A model generated the notes under the pieces. The model ran no database searches. It had not been told where the DNA came from and saw only the letters and a program-made list of their open reading frames with translations. Shown here piece by piece: positions 13,396 through 24,184 of a stretch of 64,000 nt of DNA (position 1 is the stretch's first letter; the number at the start of each line of letters is the position of its first letter). The stretch is from Pogona vitticeps. Taxonomy: Eukaryota > Chordata > Lepidosauria > Squamata > Agamidae. The stretch spans positions 174,181,001 to 174,245,000 of the forward strand of contig NC_135787.1 in the NCBI RefSeq assembly GCF_051106095.1, in the 5' to 3' direction. The position numbers were made by a program, and so were the translations under genes.

Positions 13396-16300
13396 CTAAT
13401 GTTCTATCTTTTTGCTCAGTTCTTCCTTTGTCAGGTTGGTTCTATCATCTAGTTGTATTTTAAATGCCAGAGACTGACTAGATTCCCAAGATGGCATGTA
13501 AAAACAGCAAGGGGCGAGACGGGTAGAGCTGCAGCTTGTGCCAACATGCTGGATTCCTGAAATATCATGCCAATGCATCCAGTCTAAATGATTCTGCTTC
13601 CAAGGGCCTGGAGTTCTATTACCAGGTGGTGCAATATATGGATAATCTGGATTCTGTTCTACCAACATCTGTCTAGCTGCTAATGGCATCTGAAGCTCGA
13701 GGACAATGCGTTCTTTCAAAGGAGGAGGGATCCTCGCAACAACATGTGCAGAAATTTCCTTCGTCCGACCATTCCAGAAATTAACCACAACTTTGCTGTT
13801 TTTAAAGCCTGTAAACAGAAATAAAGAAGAAATAGTTCACAAGGAAACATGATCTGTGCGATCACTTGTCTGTGACTCCACATGGTAGGAGACACTGGCC
13901 TTCTGTAGTGCTTGGAAAAGTTACTTTTTGGATTACACATCCCAGAATTCATGTTGGTTGGAGAAATGTGGGAGCTATTATCCAAAAAGGACCTTTTCCG
14001 AGCTCTCCTCTGTGGAATTTGATCTCAACACACCAGGTTTGCCTCTAAGGGTTTTTCAGAGCATGGGAGCATTTCAGGAAGTTCTTGACAAGTAGGGAAG
14101 ACCTAGACAAAGGTGTTAATCAGGTTAAAAACAATAAATCCTTTTAGGACATGCATTGTATCCTGCTGCTTTTCCAGGATTGATCAGAAATGTGCAGTGA
14201 ATGCTACAGAGAGGGAAACAAAAAATTATACCTGAATGAGATGATGCAGCCTCTTCCACTTGGAGGATAATGCCTGGACCATATCGTTGAACCTTCTTTT
14301 CCCATGGAGCAAGGACCCCATCCCCTGGAGCTAATGGCTGCCACCTGGCATCTTCATAGTCAATGACATCATAGAGAGGTGTTTCTTGCATTTGAAACTG
14401 AACCTTTCCTTTTTGTGAATGCTGTGATCTTTCAAACTTAACTAGAAAACATTCTCTGGAGTCCTGCAAGATCAAACCAGAAATCTTGGCAGATAAACTT
14501 GAGGGAAGTCACCAATTTTTCCCATCCTTCCATTCATCCCTTACTATGTATAGATGTCCTGTATATACAACATAAAAACAGTACTTTCACTCTAAATTAA
14601 AAAATTATTTATTTATGCAGGATATTTATATTTAGTTTTTCTACTATGTTCTCAACACAGTCTACATGGATAAACAATAGACCCAACAAATCAAATATCT
14701 TGAATGCAGAAGATTACATTAGTTTTTTTTTTTACATGCACTATTTTTTGCAGGCCAGGCCTTTGATCAATAAAAGTAGGATAACTTCATGTCTCAAATC
14801 TCCAAGCTATTCAGCTGGACAAAGATAACTAGGAAAGAAATCTAGAAGCGTTATCAAGAGCGTTCGCATCACCTTACAGTCTTACTAAATACATGTCTAC
14901 TTACAATATACTTATACACATAACCAGCTATGATACTAGAAGACTTGATATGTAACATGCACTCCTGTTAACACTTACCTGTAAAGGCAAATAATAGGAA
15001 AACAGTGAGACTTAACCTGAAATAAACATATAGGATTGCACTTGTTGATTTCATTCTTGAGCCTTGTTACCGATGCCACAGAGGTCTAACCTTGCCAATG
15101 TAAGGTACCCCAACCATAGAAAGTCCCATAAATAGCACTGCAACCTTTTCCCCCCGGATGATGGGTGGTACTTGCATCTTCTACATGAAGACAACAATCT
15201 GAAGTGCTCCTTCTCATAAATAATTTGAACAAGAGAGATAGAGAAAGACATACAGTGGTGCCCTGCTTGACGATGATAATGCGTTCCAGCAAAATTGCTG
15301 AACAGCGAAATCGTCATCAAGCGGAAAAAAACCATTGGAATGCATTGAAAACCGGTCAATGCGTTCCAGTGGGGGAAAATAGAAGATCCTCCATAGGGCA
15401 GCCATTTTCGATCCCTGTCTTGCAAAGAATCGGTCTGGAAAGCAGTGGCGATAGATCTATTCTGTACTGATAAAAGGTAAAGGTTCCCCTTGACATTTAG
15501 TTCAGTCGTGTCTGACTCTAGGGTGCAGTACTCATCCCCGTTTCCAAGCCACAGAGCCAGCGTTTCTCCAAAGACAGTTTCTGTGGTCACGTGGCCAGCG
15601 CGACTAGACACGGAACACCGTTTACCTTCCCACCGTGGTAGTACCTATTTATCTACTCGCATTTACATGCTTTCGAACTGCTAGGTTGTCAGGAGCTGGA
15701 ACAAGCGATGGGAGCTCACTTGGTTGTCTGGATTCGATCTTACGACTGCTGGTCTTCTGACCCTGCAGCATTCTGTACTAATACTTATGCACTATACTGG
15801 GCATTTGACAACAATGTAAGAAAGGATATTTTGCAATACAATAAATATATATTAAAAATGGCACATAGATAAAACTCACAGATAAAGCAGAAATCACTTA
15901 GAAAACAGCAGATACAGTGGTGCCTCGACTTACGAACTTAATCCATTCCAGAAGATGGTTGTAATTCGAAATGATTGTAAGTGGAAGCACCATTTCCCAT
16001 AGGAATGCATTGAAACGTGATTAATCCATTCTGTCCAGGGGAAAAAATCACAAAAACCTCCACAAAAACCAAAAAAACCCTGCAAGACCCATCGCGATTA
16101 ATGGGTTCCAGCTGAAGGGAAAAAAACAAACCCAAAAGCAAACAAACCCTTCAAGACCCTTGGAAATGCAAAGAAGAAATCCCAGTAATTCTGTGGATTT
16201 ACTCTAGCTGGAACGAAAGATTGGTTTTAGCCCTGAATCGCACCTGTAGTTAAAACCAAACATATTTACATTCTCCTTGTTTTCTGTTAACATTAAGTAT

Positions 16301-19300
16301 ACAAACAGCATGGATTTTAGGTATTTATTAGTTTTACTTATATGCCGCATTTCTGCCAACAAGGGACCCAAAGCGGCTCACAACATTAAAATTCATACAA
16401 TTTAAAAACAGAGTAAGTTAAATATTAAAAGTTAAATTAAACAATATATGATTTAAAATGCAATTAAAATATTAAAATTTGAAAACAAAAAAGATTAAAA
16501 TTTCTGTTGAAATGGGGTTCAAGGATTCAGTTATAATTGTTAAAAATCTGCTGGAAGAGATAGGTCTTTAGCTTTTTTCAAAAGGATAAGAGGGAAGGGG
16601 CCATCCTGATTTCCCGAAGGAGAGCGTTTCATAGCCTGGGAGCTGCCACCGAGAAGGCCCTCTCCCGTGACCCCATCAGCTGTGCTTGTGCTGGCAATGG
16701 GACCGAGAGGAGAGCCTCCTAGGCTGATCTTAATTGCCTAGAAGGCGCATATAGGGAGATACAGTCCTTCAGGTAGCCTAGACCCAAGCTGTATGGGGCT
16801 TTATAGGTAATGACCAGCACTTTGAATTGGGCCTGGAACCGGACTGGTAGCCAGTGCAGTTCTTGTAACAGGGGTGTTGTATGCTCCCTGTAGCTGGCCC
16901 CAGTCCGTAGCCTGGCTGCAGAGTTTTGCACTAGCTGAAGTTTCTGAACTGTCTTCAAAGGCAGCCCCACATAGAACATGTTACATTAATCCAAACGGGA
17001 TGTAACCAAGGCATGTGTCACTGTAGCCAAATCTGACATCTCAAGTAATGGGCACAGCTGGCGCACCAGCTTTAGCTGTGCAAATGCACTCCTGGCTCCT
17101 GGGCATCCAAGCTTAGGGATGAATCCAGGAATACACTCAAGCTACGGATCTGAGTTTTCAGGGGGAGTGTAACCCCATCCAGCACAGGTAGAATCCCTAT
17201 TCCCTCATCTGCCTTCTGACTAACCAGGAGTACCTCTGTCTTATCTGGATTAAGTTTCAGTTTGTTTGCCCTCATCCAGCCCCTTACTAATGCCAAGCAC
17301 TGGTTTAGAGTCAAGACAGTTTCCCTGGAATTAGGTGGAAAGGAGATATAGAGTTGGGTGTCATCCATATACTGGTGACACCAAACCCCAAAACTCTGGA
17401 CAACCTCTCCCAGTGGTTTCATGTAGATATTAAAAAGCATGGGTGATAAAGCAGAAGCCTGAGGAATGCCACAAGCCAATGGCCAGGGCATTGAGCAGGA
17501 GTCACCCAGCACCACCTGCTGAGTACTCCCCTCCAGGAAGGACTGGAGCCACTGTAAAGCAGTGGCTCTGAGTCCCATCCCAGAGAGATGGCCCAGAAGG
17601 ATACCATGGTCAATGGTATTGAAAACCACTGAGAGGTCCAGCAGAACCAATAGGGACACACTACCCCTGTTCTGTTCCTGGCATAGGTCATCCACCAAGG
17701 TGAGAAAAGCTGTCTCTGTCCCATAGCTGGGCCAGAAACGAGATTGGAATGGGTCTAGATAATCCACTTCCTCCAGGAATCCCTGGAGCTGAGAAACCAC
17801 CACATGCTCCAGTATCTTGCCTATTAAGAATAGCATATAGGGAGAGATGGAGTGAATCTGTCTGTTAACAAAGCCACTGCAAAATATTGTGCTGCATCAG
17901 TAGAAGAAATAGCACTTGGAAATAGAAAGGGGAAAAAGAGTATTGTGTTGCATAACCCCTCTAGAAACATGTCATGCCCCCACTGTTTGGGATGTTCTGA
18001 TTTATGTAAATAAGCTTACCTTCACCTTTTGAACAATGTGACCTAGATAGTAATATCCATCCGTTTCTTTTCTTGCTAAGACTCTGATCCCCTTTGGCAA
18101 GTTGTGAATCATTAGGGACAAGTCCATTAAATCCTCCTTTATTGAGCCTCTCAGAAATTTGTTAGGGGAATCCATGCTCCAAGCGCCCATAGGAAATCTG
18201 AGGACATAGGAAAGTAATATGTGCTAAGAAGGACAAGATTCTTATCCTTAGACAACTAGAATAACTCAGAAGAACAAACACAAAAGGTATTGGCTCTTTA
18301 ATTTGATTCATATTGTAAAAAGCAGAGGTTACTATATAGGACTGTGTCTGGGAAAGCTGTGTTCAAGTACCCAGTAAGCCATAGCTGGTCGACCTTGGGC
18401 GAGTCAGCCCCATGGCATTGTGGTTAAACTGCAATACTGCAGTCAAGTCTCTGTTCATGACCCGAGATCGATCCCAACAGATTCAGGTAGTTGGCTCAAG
18501 GTTGACTCAGCTTTCCATCCTTCCAAAGTTAGTAAAATGAAAAACAGGTTGCACACAGTGCAAAGTATCATTTGCATAATTATGTTGTAAAATGTCCAGA
18601 GAGTGCTCTAGCACTATAGCACAGTATATAAGTCAAAACCTTCTTCATGGATTGCTGCCTTGTCGTGGCGAAGGGGCTTGAGTAACTCAGAGAAACTATG
18701 GGCTATGCTGTGCAGGGACACCCAAGACGGACAGGACATAGTGGAGAGTTCCGACTAAACGCAATCCACCTGGAGTAGGAAATGGCAAGCCACTCCAGTA
18801 TCTTTGCCAAGAACGCCCCATGATCAGAAACAAAAGGCTAAAAGATATGACGCTGGAAGATGGGCCCCTCAGGTCGGAAGGCGTCCAACATGCTACTGAG
18901 GAAGAGCGGAGGACAAGTACAAGTAGCTCCAGAGCTAATGAAGTGGTTGGGCCAAAGCCGAAAGGACGCTCAGCTGTGGACGTGCCTGGAAGTGAAAGGA
19001 AAATCCAATGCTGCAAAGAAAAATACTGCATAGGAACCTGGAATGTAAGATCTATGAACATTGGGAAGCTGGAGGTGGTCAAACAGGAGATGGCAAGAAT
19101 AAACATCGACATCCTGGGCATCAGTGAACTAAAATGGACAGGAATGGGCGAATTCAGCTCAGATGATTATCATATCTACTATTGTGGACAAGAATCCCGT
19201 AGAAGGAATGGAGTAGCCCTCATAGTCAACAAAAGAGTGGGAAAAGCTGTAATGGGATACAATCTCAAAAATGATAGAATGATGTCAATACGAATCCAAG

Positions 19301-22300
19301 GCAGACCATTCAACATCACAATAATCCAAGTTTATGCACCAACCAGCATTGCTGAGGAGACTGAAACTGAACAATTCTATGAAGATTTACAACACCTTCT
19401 AGAACTGACACCAAAGAAAGATGTTCTTCTCATTCTAGGGGACTGGAATGCTAAAGTAGGGAGCCAAGAGATAAAAGGAACAACAGGGAAGTTTGGCCTT
19501 GGAGTTCAGAACGAAGCAGGACAAAGGCTAATAGAGTTTTGTCAAGAGAATAAGCTGGTCATCACAAACACTCTTTTCCAACAACACAAGAGGCGACTCT
19601 ATACATGGAAATCACCAGATGGGCAATATCGAAATCAGATTGATTATATTCTCTGCAGCCAAAGATGGAGAAGCTCTATACAGTCAGCAAAAACAAGACC
19701 TGGAGCTGACTGCGGTTCTGATCATCAGCTTCTCATAGCAAAATTCAAGCTTAGACTGAAGAGATTAGGAAAAACCACTGGGCCACTCAGGTATAATCTA
19801 AACCAAATCCCTTATGAATACACAGTGGAAGTAAAGAACAGATTTAAGGAACTAGATTTGGTGGACAGAGTGCCTGAAGAACTTTGGATAGAGGCTCGTA
19901 ACATTGTCCAGGAGGCAGCAACGAAAACCATCCCAAAGAAAAGGAAATGCAAGAAAGCAAAGTGGCTGTCCAACGAGGCCTTAGAAATAGCAGAGAGGAG
20001 AAGGGAAGCAAAATGCAAGGGAGATAGGGAAAGTTACAGAAACTTGAATGCAGACTTCCAAAGAATAGCAAGGAGAGACAAGAGGGCCTTCTTAAATGAA
20101 CAATGCAAAGAAATAGAGGAAGATAACAGAAAAGGAAAGACCAGAGATCTGTTCAGGAAAATTGGACATATTAGAGGAACATTTTGCGCAAAGATGAACA
20201 TGATAAAAGACAAAAATGGGAGGGACCTAACAGAAGCAGAAGACGTCAAGAAGAGGTGGCAAGAATACACAGAGGAATTATATCAGAAAGATGTGGATAT
20301 CCCGGACAACCCAGACAATGTAGTTGCTGACCTTGAGCCAGACATCCTGGAGAGCGAAGTCAAGTGGGCCTTAGAAAGCCTGGCTAACAACAAGGCCAGT
20401 GGAGGTGATGGCATTCCAGTTGAACTATTTAAAATCTTGAAAGATGATGCTGTTAAGGTGCTACATTCAATATGCCAGCAAGTTTGGAAAACTCAACAGT
20501 GGCCAGAGGATTGGAAAAGATCAGTCTACATCCCAATCCCAAAGAAAGGCAGTGCCAAAGAATGCTCCAACTACCGTACAATTGCACTCATTTCGCACGC
20601 TAGCAAGGTTATGCTCAAAATCCTCCAAGGTAGGCTTCAGCAGTATGTGGACCAAGAACTCCCAGAAGTACAAGCTGGATTCCGAAGAGGCAGAGGAACT
20701 CGAGACCAAATTGCTAACTTGCGCTGGATTATGGAGAAAGCCAGAGAGTTCCAGAAAAATATCTACTTCTGCTTCATTGACTATGCGAAAGCCTTTGACT
20801 GTGTGGACCACAGCAAACTATGGCAAGTTCTTAAAGAAATGGGAGTGCCTGACCACCTTATCTGTCTTTTGAGAAACCTATATGTGGGACAGGAAGCAAC
20901 AGTTAGAACTGGTCATGGAACAACTGAGTGGTTCAAAATTGGGAAAGGAGTACGGCAAGGCTGTATATTGTCCCCCAGCTTATTTAACTTATATGCAGAA
21001 TACATCATGCGGAAGGCTGGACTGGAAGAAACCCAAGCCGGAATTAAGATTGCCGGAAGAAATATCAACAACCTCCGATATGCAGATGATACCACTCTGA
21101 TGGCAGAAAGTGAGGAGGAATTAAAGAACCTTGTAATGAGAGTGAAAGAGGAGAGTGCAAAAAACGGTCTGAAACTCAACATCAAAAAAACTAAGATCAT
21201 GGCCACTGGTCCCATCACCTCCTGGGAAATAGAAGGGGAAGATATGGAGGCAGTGTCAAATTTTATCTTCCTGGGCTCCATGATCACTGCAGATGGAGAC
21301 AGCAGCCCTGAAATTAAAAGGCGCCTTCTTCTTGGGAGGAAAGCGATGACAAATCTGGACAGCATCTTGAAAAGCAGAGACATCACCTTGCCAACAAAAG
21401 TCCGAATAGTCAAAGCTATGGTTTTTCCTGTTGTGATGTATGGAAGTGAGAGCTGGACCATAAAGAAAGCAGACCGCCGAAGAATTGATGCCTTTGAATT
21501 GTGGTGCTGGAGGAGGCTCTTGAGAATCCCCTGGACTGCAAGGAGAACAAACCTATCAGTTCTAAAGGAAATCAACCCTGAGTGCTCACTGGAAGGACAG
21601 ATCCTGAAGCTGAGGCTCCAGTACTTTGGCCATCTAATGAGAAGAAAAGACTCCCTGGAAAAGACCCTGATGTTGGGAAAGTGTGATGGCAAGAGGAGAA
21701 GGGGACGACCGAGGATGAGATGGCTGGACAGTGTCTGCGAAGCAACCAACATGAACCTGACACAACTCCGGGAGGCAGTAGAAGACAGGAGGGCCTGGCG
21801 TGCTCTGGCCCATGGGGTCACGAAGAGTCGGACACGACTAAACGACTAAACACACATAAGTCAAAACAACAACATTCTTTTAAACAATGACTGGCCTCAT
21901 AGAGCTGCTGTGAGGCTAAGGTGGAGAAGAAGAGAGCCATGTGTGCTCCCTTGAGAAAGGGTGAGAACAAAAAATTTCACTGAAGGAACGGCAGGATAAA
22001 AATATAACAAATAATATGTTCCTCTGAAACAGGTGGGCAATTGGGGCTGCCAGAAATTCTTGGACTGACATGCACACAATTCTACTCTATTGGCTATGGT
22101 AGGATTCAGGTGAATTGTAGGCCAAAATACTTGGAGATCCACAGCTGAACACTTGGATCTAAAAGGTTCTCAGATGTTCAACTCACTGTGTTATGTGATG
22201 ACTATCCAGTGAATGGATACAGTGCTGCTTGCTGACACAGTCAGAATGGATATTGCTTGCCACACAGCCAGAATTATTCTAGAAAAAAGGTAGCAGAAAA

Positions 22301-24165
22301 GTGGGTTTGCAGAGCATCAACCATGTCTAATGATAATAGTCTAATAAGCCGCCCAGAGACCTTTGGTTAGAGTGGGCGGCATATAAGTTAAACAAACAAA
22401 CAAACAAACAAACAAACAAACAAACAAACAAACAAACAAACAAACAAACAAATAAAATAATGATCCGCTCTCTCAATAACTTGCATTAATAGAACATAGT
22501 AGTATTTTGACTCTTTGCAGCTATTTTCATTCACTGGATTAGCTCACACATACGTGCTGGCCATATGACCTAATGTTTGGTGACTTCTGTACATGAATGA
22601 GCCTTCATGGAAGTAACTCCATCGGCAGCATTTTAATATCATGAAATGTATCCTTTTCAGTTAAGGTGAGTTTGCATATTTGGATAACCAAGACCTCATC
22701 CATCAAGTGAGGAGAAATCATGTTGTGTACCCGCCACATATATGAACCAGTTGTCAGGTTCAACCTTGCTACATTTAAGTGTCACTTACTTCATCTGAAG
22801 ACACGTCAGAGTTGAGGTGGAGTGGCTGAAAAGAACCACCAGACTCCTTGGCTACTTTTTCCAGCATTTTTTGAGAGTCACTTTTACTCTGCTCTCTGCT
22901 TCCAACCAAATAAACTACATGCATTGGGTGTGCCCGTTCTGTCTCTTTAAGGTGGCTACAGATTTCTTCCACTGTGCACATGGGAAGCCTACTGGAGAAG
23001 AGGTACACGGCTTGACTAATGGGATCTTCCAGTGCTGCTACCAAAGGACTCAATGCACTGGCCCCACTGTTGATTTGAAGGGCTCTGATCCAAGCAGTTG
23101 CTTCAATGACACTAGTGAGGGAACATTTCACCAGTCCATTCTGCCACTTGTAACCCTGGAGAGGAAACCAAAGGGTTCTCAGCAACAAACAGCACCAGAA
23201 CCACACAAATTATTAAGATTATGCATGTACGTTATCTCACTTTTTCCTCCAACTATCTATCAGATATTGTAAGTTGAGCCTTTAACTATAATGCAGGGTG
23301 TAAGGATTTTAAGTAAATACATACATAATAAATACTGACACAGTGATTAATTTTAAAACTTTCCATAACTATGCCCCAAAGAATCCAGAAATAGAGACAA
23401 CTTCATTCTCTGTATCAACAATCTATTTCTAATTGCTTTAATTTCCACTTTGGGTAGGTCTTTTCTAAAGGAAGTAGGTTTTAATTGCCTATTTTGGACC
23501 AAGTCATTTCAAAATGCTTCACAGAGCTCTGTGAAGTTAAAGACATTTATGATCGATTGTTAAAAAAAATCATTATTCCTTTCTCGGGCACAAACTACTG
23601 TAAAAACACAAGTTAAACTCAAAGAGCTTGAGAGGAGTGGTAGATGATGCCATCAATGCATTCATCAAAAAATCCCAGTGCTTTAACTATGTGTATCCTG
23701 GCTCCGGTGCAACACAACAAATAAATACCGGTATATGGTTTACAGATTATTGACCTTCAGATTCGGAATGCTAGTGACTCATAGGCCTTTTCCTGTACAA
23801 GGGCACCTAACGCAGTGGTCATCAAATACATATATCATATATGTTGGAATACAGATCCACGGTCCGCTGGATAGAGATCATGGAAATTGTGGTCCAACCT
23901 ATCTGAAGGTTATTGGGTAAGGAAAAGGCACTATAACTTTATTGCTGACCTCCCACTCCATCCCCCAATTTACCTTTCTGGTACAGCTGACAATATTGAA
24001 CATTGAGTCCAATAGTTTGCTGGCCAATGAATAGAGAGTTTTTATGAGAACTTCTTTCAAGATAGACAGATCAGAGGGGCTATTTTCGGAGACAAAGAGT
24101 ACAAAGACCACATTCCGTTCATAGATGTTTGCCACAGGTAAGGTCCCAGGATAGAAATAATACAT
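13396..24165 (-). CDS. vWA plus DUF4537-like domain protein, five coding exons, function unknown
   Basis: Exons in transcript order: 24165-23974, 23155-22790, 18223-18020, 14463-14232 and 13808-13396. All introns are GT-AG (donors GTAAAT, GTAAGT, GTAAGC, GTATAA) and all phases join, giving about 468 residues. Residues about 18-185 look like a von Willebrand factor A domain, but the metal-site motif DxSxS is replaced (VLFVSENS), so metal binding is doubtful. Residues about 230-360 resemble DUF4537 as in human C11orf16 and VWA3-type proteins: VLARKETDGYYYLG at 234-247, then LAPGDGVLAPWEKKVQRYGP and VVVNFWNGRTKE. The ATG at 24163-24165 has A at -3, and an acceptor-like TCTTATAG lies 19 bases upstream, so a 5'UTR intron is likely. 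More N-terminal exons cannot be excluded. An intact BovB lies antisense in intron 2. I know of no protein-coding gene between ADCK2 and NDUFB2 in human. Exact family and symbol are not recognised. Confidence 0.75.
13905..13998. repeat. Decayed hairpin MITE
   Basis: Approximate inverted repeats AGTTACTTTTTGGATTACAC and TATTATCCAAAAAGGACCTT flank CCCAGAATTC and GGGAGCTA. This resembles the 'ACTACAACTCCCAGAA' hairpin MITEs common in reptiles. Old and imperfect, in intron 4 of the vWA gene. Confidence 0.4.
15253..15458. mobile_element. Partial mariner-type MITE (CAGTGGTGCC family)
   Basis: Starts with CAGTGGTGCCCTGCTTGACG after TA and contains AATGCATTGAAAACCGGTCA and GATCCTCCATAGGGCAGCCA, which match the complete copy at 56321-56755. 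The right terminus is missing; a Sauria-type SINE adjoins it. Confidence 0.7.
15469..15769 (-). mobile_element. Sauria-type SINE, 5'-truncated, with target duplication
   Basis: Read on the minus strand it runs from a tRNA-related part (GGGTCAGAAGACCAGCAGTC) through GCGCTGGCCACGTGACCAC to a tail containing AGAGTCAGACACGACTG and GGGGAACCTTTACC. The tail shares GAGTCRGACACGACT with the 3' end of the BovB LINE in this window, as known for Sauria SINEs mobilised by BovB. The 10-bp repeat ATTCTGTACT flanks it at 15459-15468 and 15770-15779. The first part of the tRNA head is absent. Confidence 0.8.
15915..16175. mobile_element. Partial mariner-type MITE
   Basis: Begins CAGTGGTGCCTCGACTTACG after TA and continues with CATTTCCCATAGGAATGCAT, close to the left part of the element at 41329-42180. 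No right terminus is recognisable, so the end coordinate is approximate. Confidence 0.6.
16320..17850 (-). mobile_element. L2-type LINE, RT part and 3' end, decayed
   Basis: On the minus strand a frame at 17836-17072 carries RT features: DLSVVFNTIDHGIL (motif A region, with the first Asp of the usual FDTIDH altered), CGIPQASALSPMLFNIYM, QYMDDTQLY and KLNPDKTEVLLV. A further piece at 16979-16719 contains MFYVGLPLKTVQKLQLVQN. The two parts are out of frame with each other, so the element is dead. The 3' end near 16320 has GAGCCGCTTTGGGTCCCTTG and GCATATAAGT. It lies in intron 3 of the vWA gene in the same orientation. Confidence 0.85.
18406..18639 (+). repeat. tRNA-derived SINE with L2-like tail, interrupted by BovB
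   Basis: Head AGCCCCATGGCATTGTGGTT, middle GGTTGACTCAGCTTTCCATC, tail GAGAGTGCTCTAGCACTATAGC then AGTATATAAG. The same family lies on the minus strand at 33176-33435 and on the plus strand at 44927-45170. Its 3' tail received the BovB insertion. Confidence 0.7.
18640..21855 (+). mobile_element. Full-length BovB (RTE clade) LINE
   Basis: About 3.2 kb, the size of complete BovB. It starts with CTTCTTCATGGATTGCTGCC, the conserved 5' end of the family, carries one uninterrupted ORF of 1009 residues, and ends in GAGTCGGACACGACT followed by ACGACTAAACGACTAAACAC. A perfect 12-bp target duplication (ATAAGTCAAAAC) lies at 18628-18639 and 21856-21867. The complete ends, open frame and perfect duplication indicate a recent insertion. 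It is antisense within intron 2 of the vWA-DUF4537 gene. Confidence 0.95.
18820..21849 (+). CDS. BovB endonuclease/reverse transcriptase, intact
   Basis: A 1009-residue ORF. The APE-like endonuclease domain (about 66-305) shows GTWNVRSM with Asn75, SELKWTG with Glu103, GDWNAKVG with Asp208 and Asn210, and the C-terminal SDH at 300-302. The reverse transcriptase (about 530-800) shows FIDYAKAFDCVDH with Asp654 and Asp660, RQGCILSPSLFNLY, and the catalytic YADD at 754-757. The C-terminal RTE region contains LWCWRRLLRIPW. All catalytic residues that I can place are present and no stop interrupts the frame. The first Met at 18820 is the longest start; the true start in RTE elements is often unclear. 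It nicks target DNA and copies its own RNA, and it is also the likely enzyme for Sauria-type SINEs. Confidence 0.93.
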   Translation: MIRNKRLKDMTLEDGPLRSEGVQHATEEERRTSTSSSRANEVVGPKPKGRSAVDVPGSERKIQCCKEKYCIGTWNVRSMNIGKLEVVKQEMARINIDILGISELKWTGMGEFSSDDYHIYYCGQESRRRNGVALIVNKRVGKAVMGYNLKNDRMMSIRIQGRPFNITIIQVYAPTSIAEETETEQFYEDLQHLLELTPKKDVLLILGDWNAKVGSQEIKGTTGKFGLGVQNEAGQRLIEFCQENKLVITNTLFQQHKRRLYTWKSPDGQYRNQIDYILCSQRWRSSIQSAKTRPGADCGSDHQLLIAKFKLRLKRLGKTTGPLRYNLNQIPYEYTVEVKNRFKELDLVDRVPEELWIEARNIVQEAATKTIPKKRKCKKAKWLSNEALEIAERRREAKCKGDRESYRNLNADFQRIARRDKRAFLNEQCKEIEEDNRKGKTRDLFRKIGHIRGTFCAKMNMIKDKNGRDLTEAEDVKKRWQEYTEELYQKDVDIPDNPDNVVADLEPDILESEVKWALESLANNKASGGDGIPVELFKILKDDAVKVLHSICQQVWKTQQWPEDWKRSVYIPIPKKGSAKECSNYRTIALISHASKVMLKILQGRLQQYVDQELPEVQAGFRRGRGTRDQIANLRWIMEKAREFQKNIYFCFIDYAKAFDCVDHSKLWQVLKEMGVPDHLICLLRNLYVGQEATVRTGHGTTEWFKIGKGVRQGCILSPSLFNLYAEYIMRKAGLEETQAGIKIAGRNINNLRYADDTTLMAESEEELKNLVMRVKEESAKNGLKLNIKKTKIMATGPITSWEIEGEDMEAVSNFIFLGSMITADGDSSPEIKRRLLLGRKAMTNLDSILKSRDITLPTKVRIVKAMVFPVVMYGSESWTIKKADRRRIDAFELWCWRRLLRIPWTARRTNLSVLKEINPECSLEGQILKLRLQYFGHLMRRKDSLEKTLMLGKCDGKRRRGRPRMRWLDSVCEATNMNLTQLREAVEDRRAWRALAHGVTKSRTRLND
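22335..22462 (+). repeat. L2 3' tail with (AAAC)n microsatellite
   Basis: AAGCCGCCCAGAGACCTTTG and GTGGGCGGCATATAAG are the L2 3' end, followed by about 15 AAAC units and AAATAAAATA. Only the tail of the LINE is present. Confidence 0.75.
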
Positions 24166-24184
24166 CTTGGAATTTTAATTATTC

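Larger units (their letters stand above)
18330..22010 (+). repeat. Outer tRNA-derived SINE split by nested insertions
   Basis: The left piece (about 18330-18405) holds a SINE middle part ending in GACCTTGGGCGAGTCA. The right piece (about 21875-22010) holds GCTGCTGTGAGGCTAAGGTG and GGCAGGATAAAAATATAACA, the usual 3' body and tail of the same SINE type. Between them lie a second SINE and the BovB LINE. That the pieces belong to one element is inferred from their order and content. Confidence 0.5.

Noticed and set aside
18020-18197. Acceptor CCTCAG just before 18197 for vWA exon 3
   Set aside because: It breaks the reading phase with exon 2. The upstream acceptor TCCTTCTTAG before 18223 keeps phase 0 and has a better pyrimidine tract.
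18696-21821. Minus-strand and shifted-frame ORFs over the BovB
   Set aside because: Shadows of the 1009-codon BovB frame; no independent motifs.
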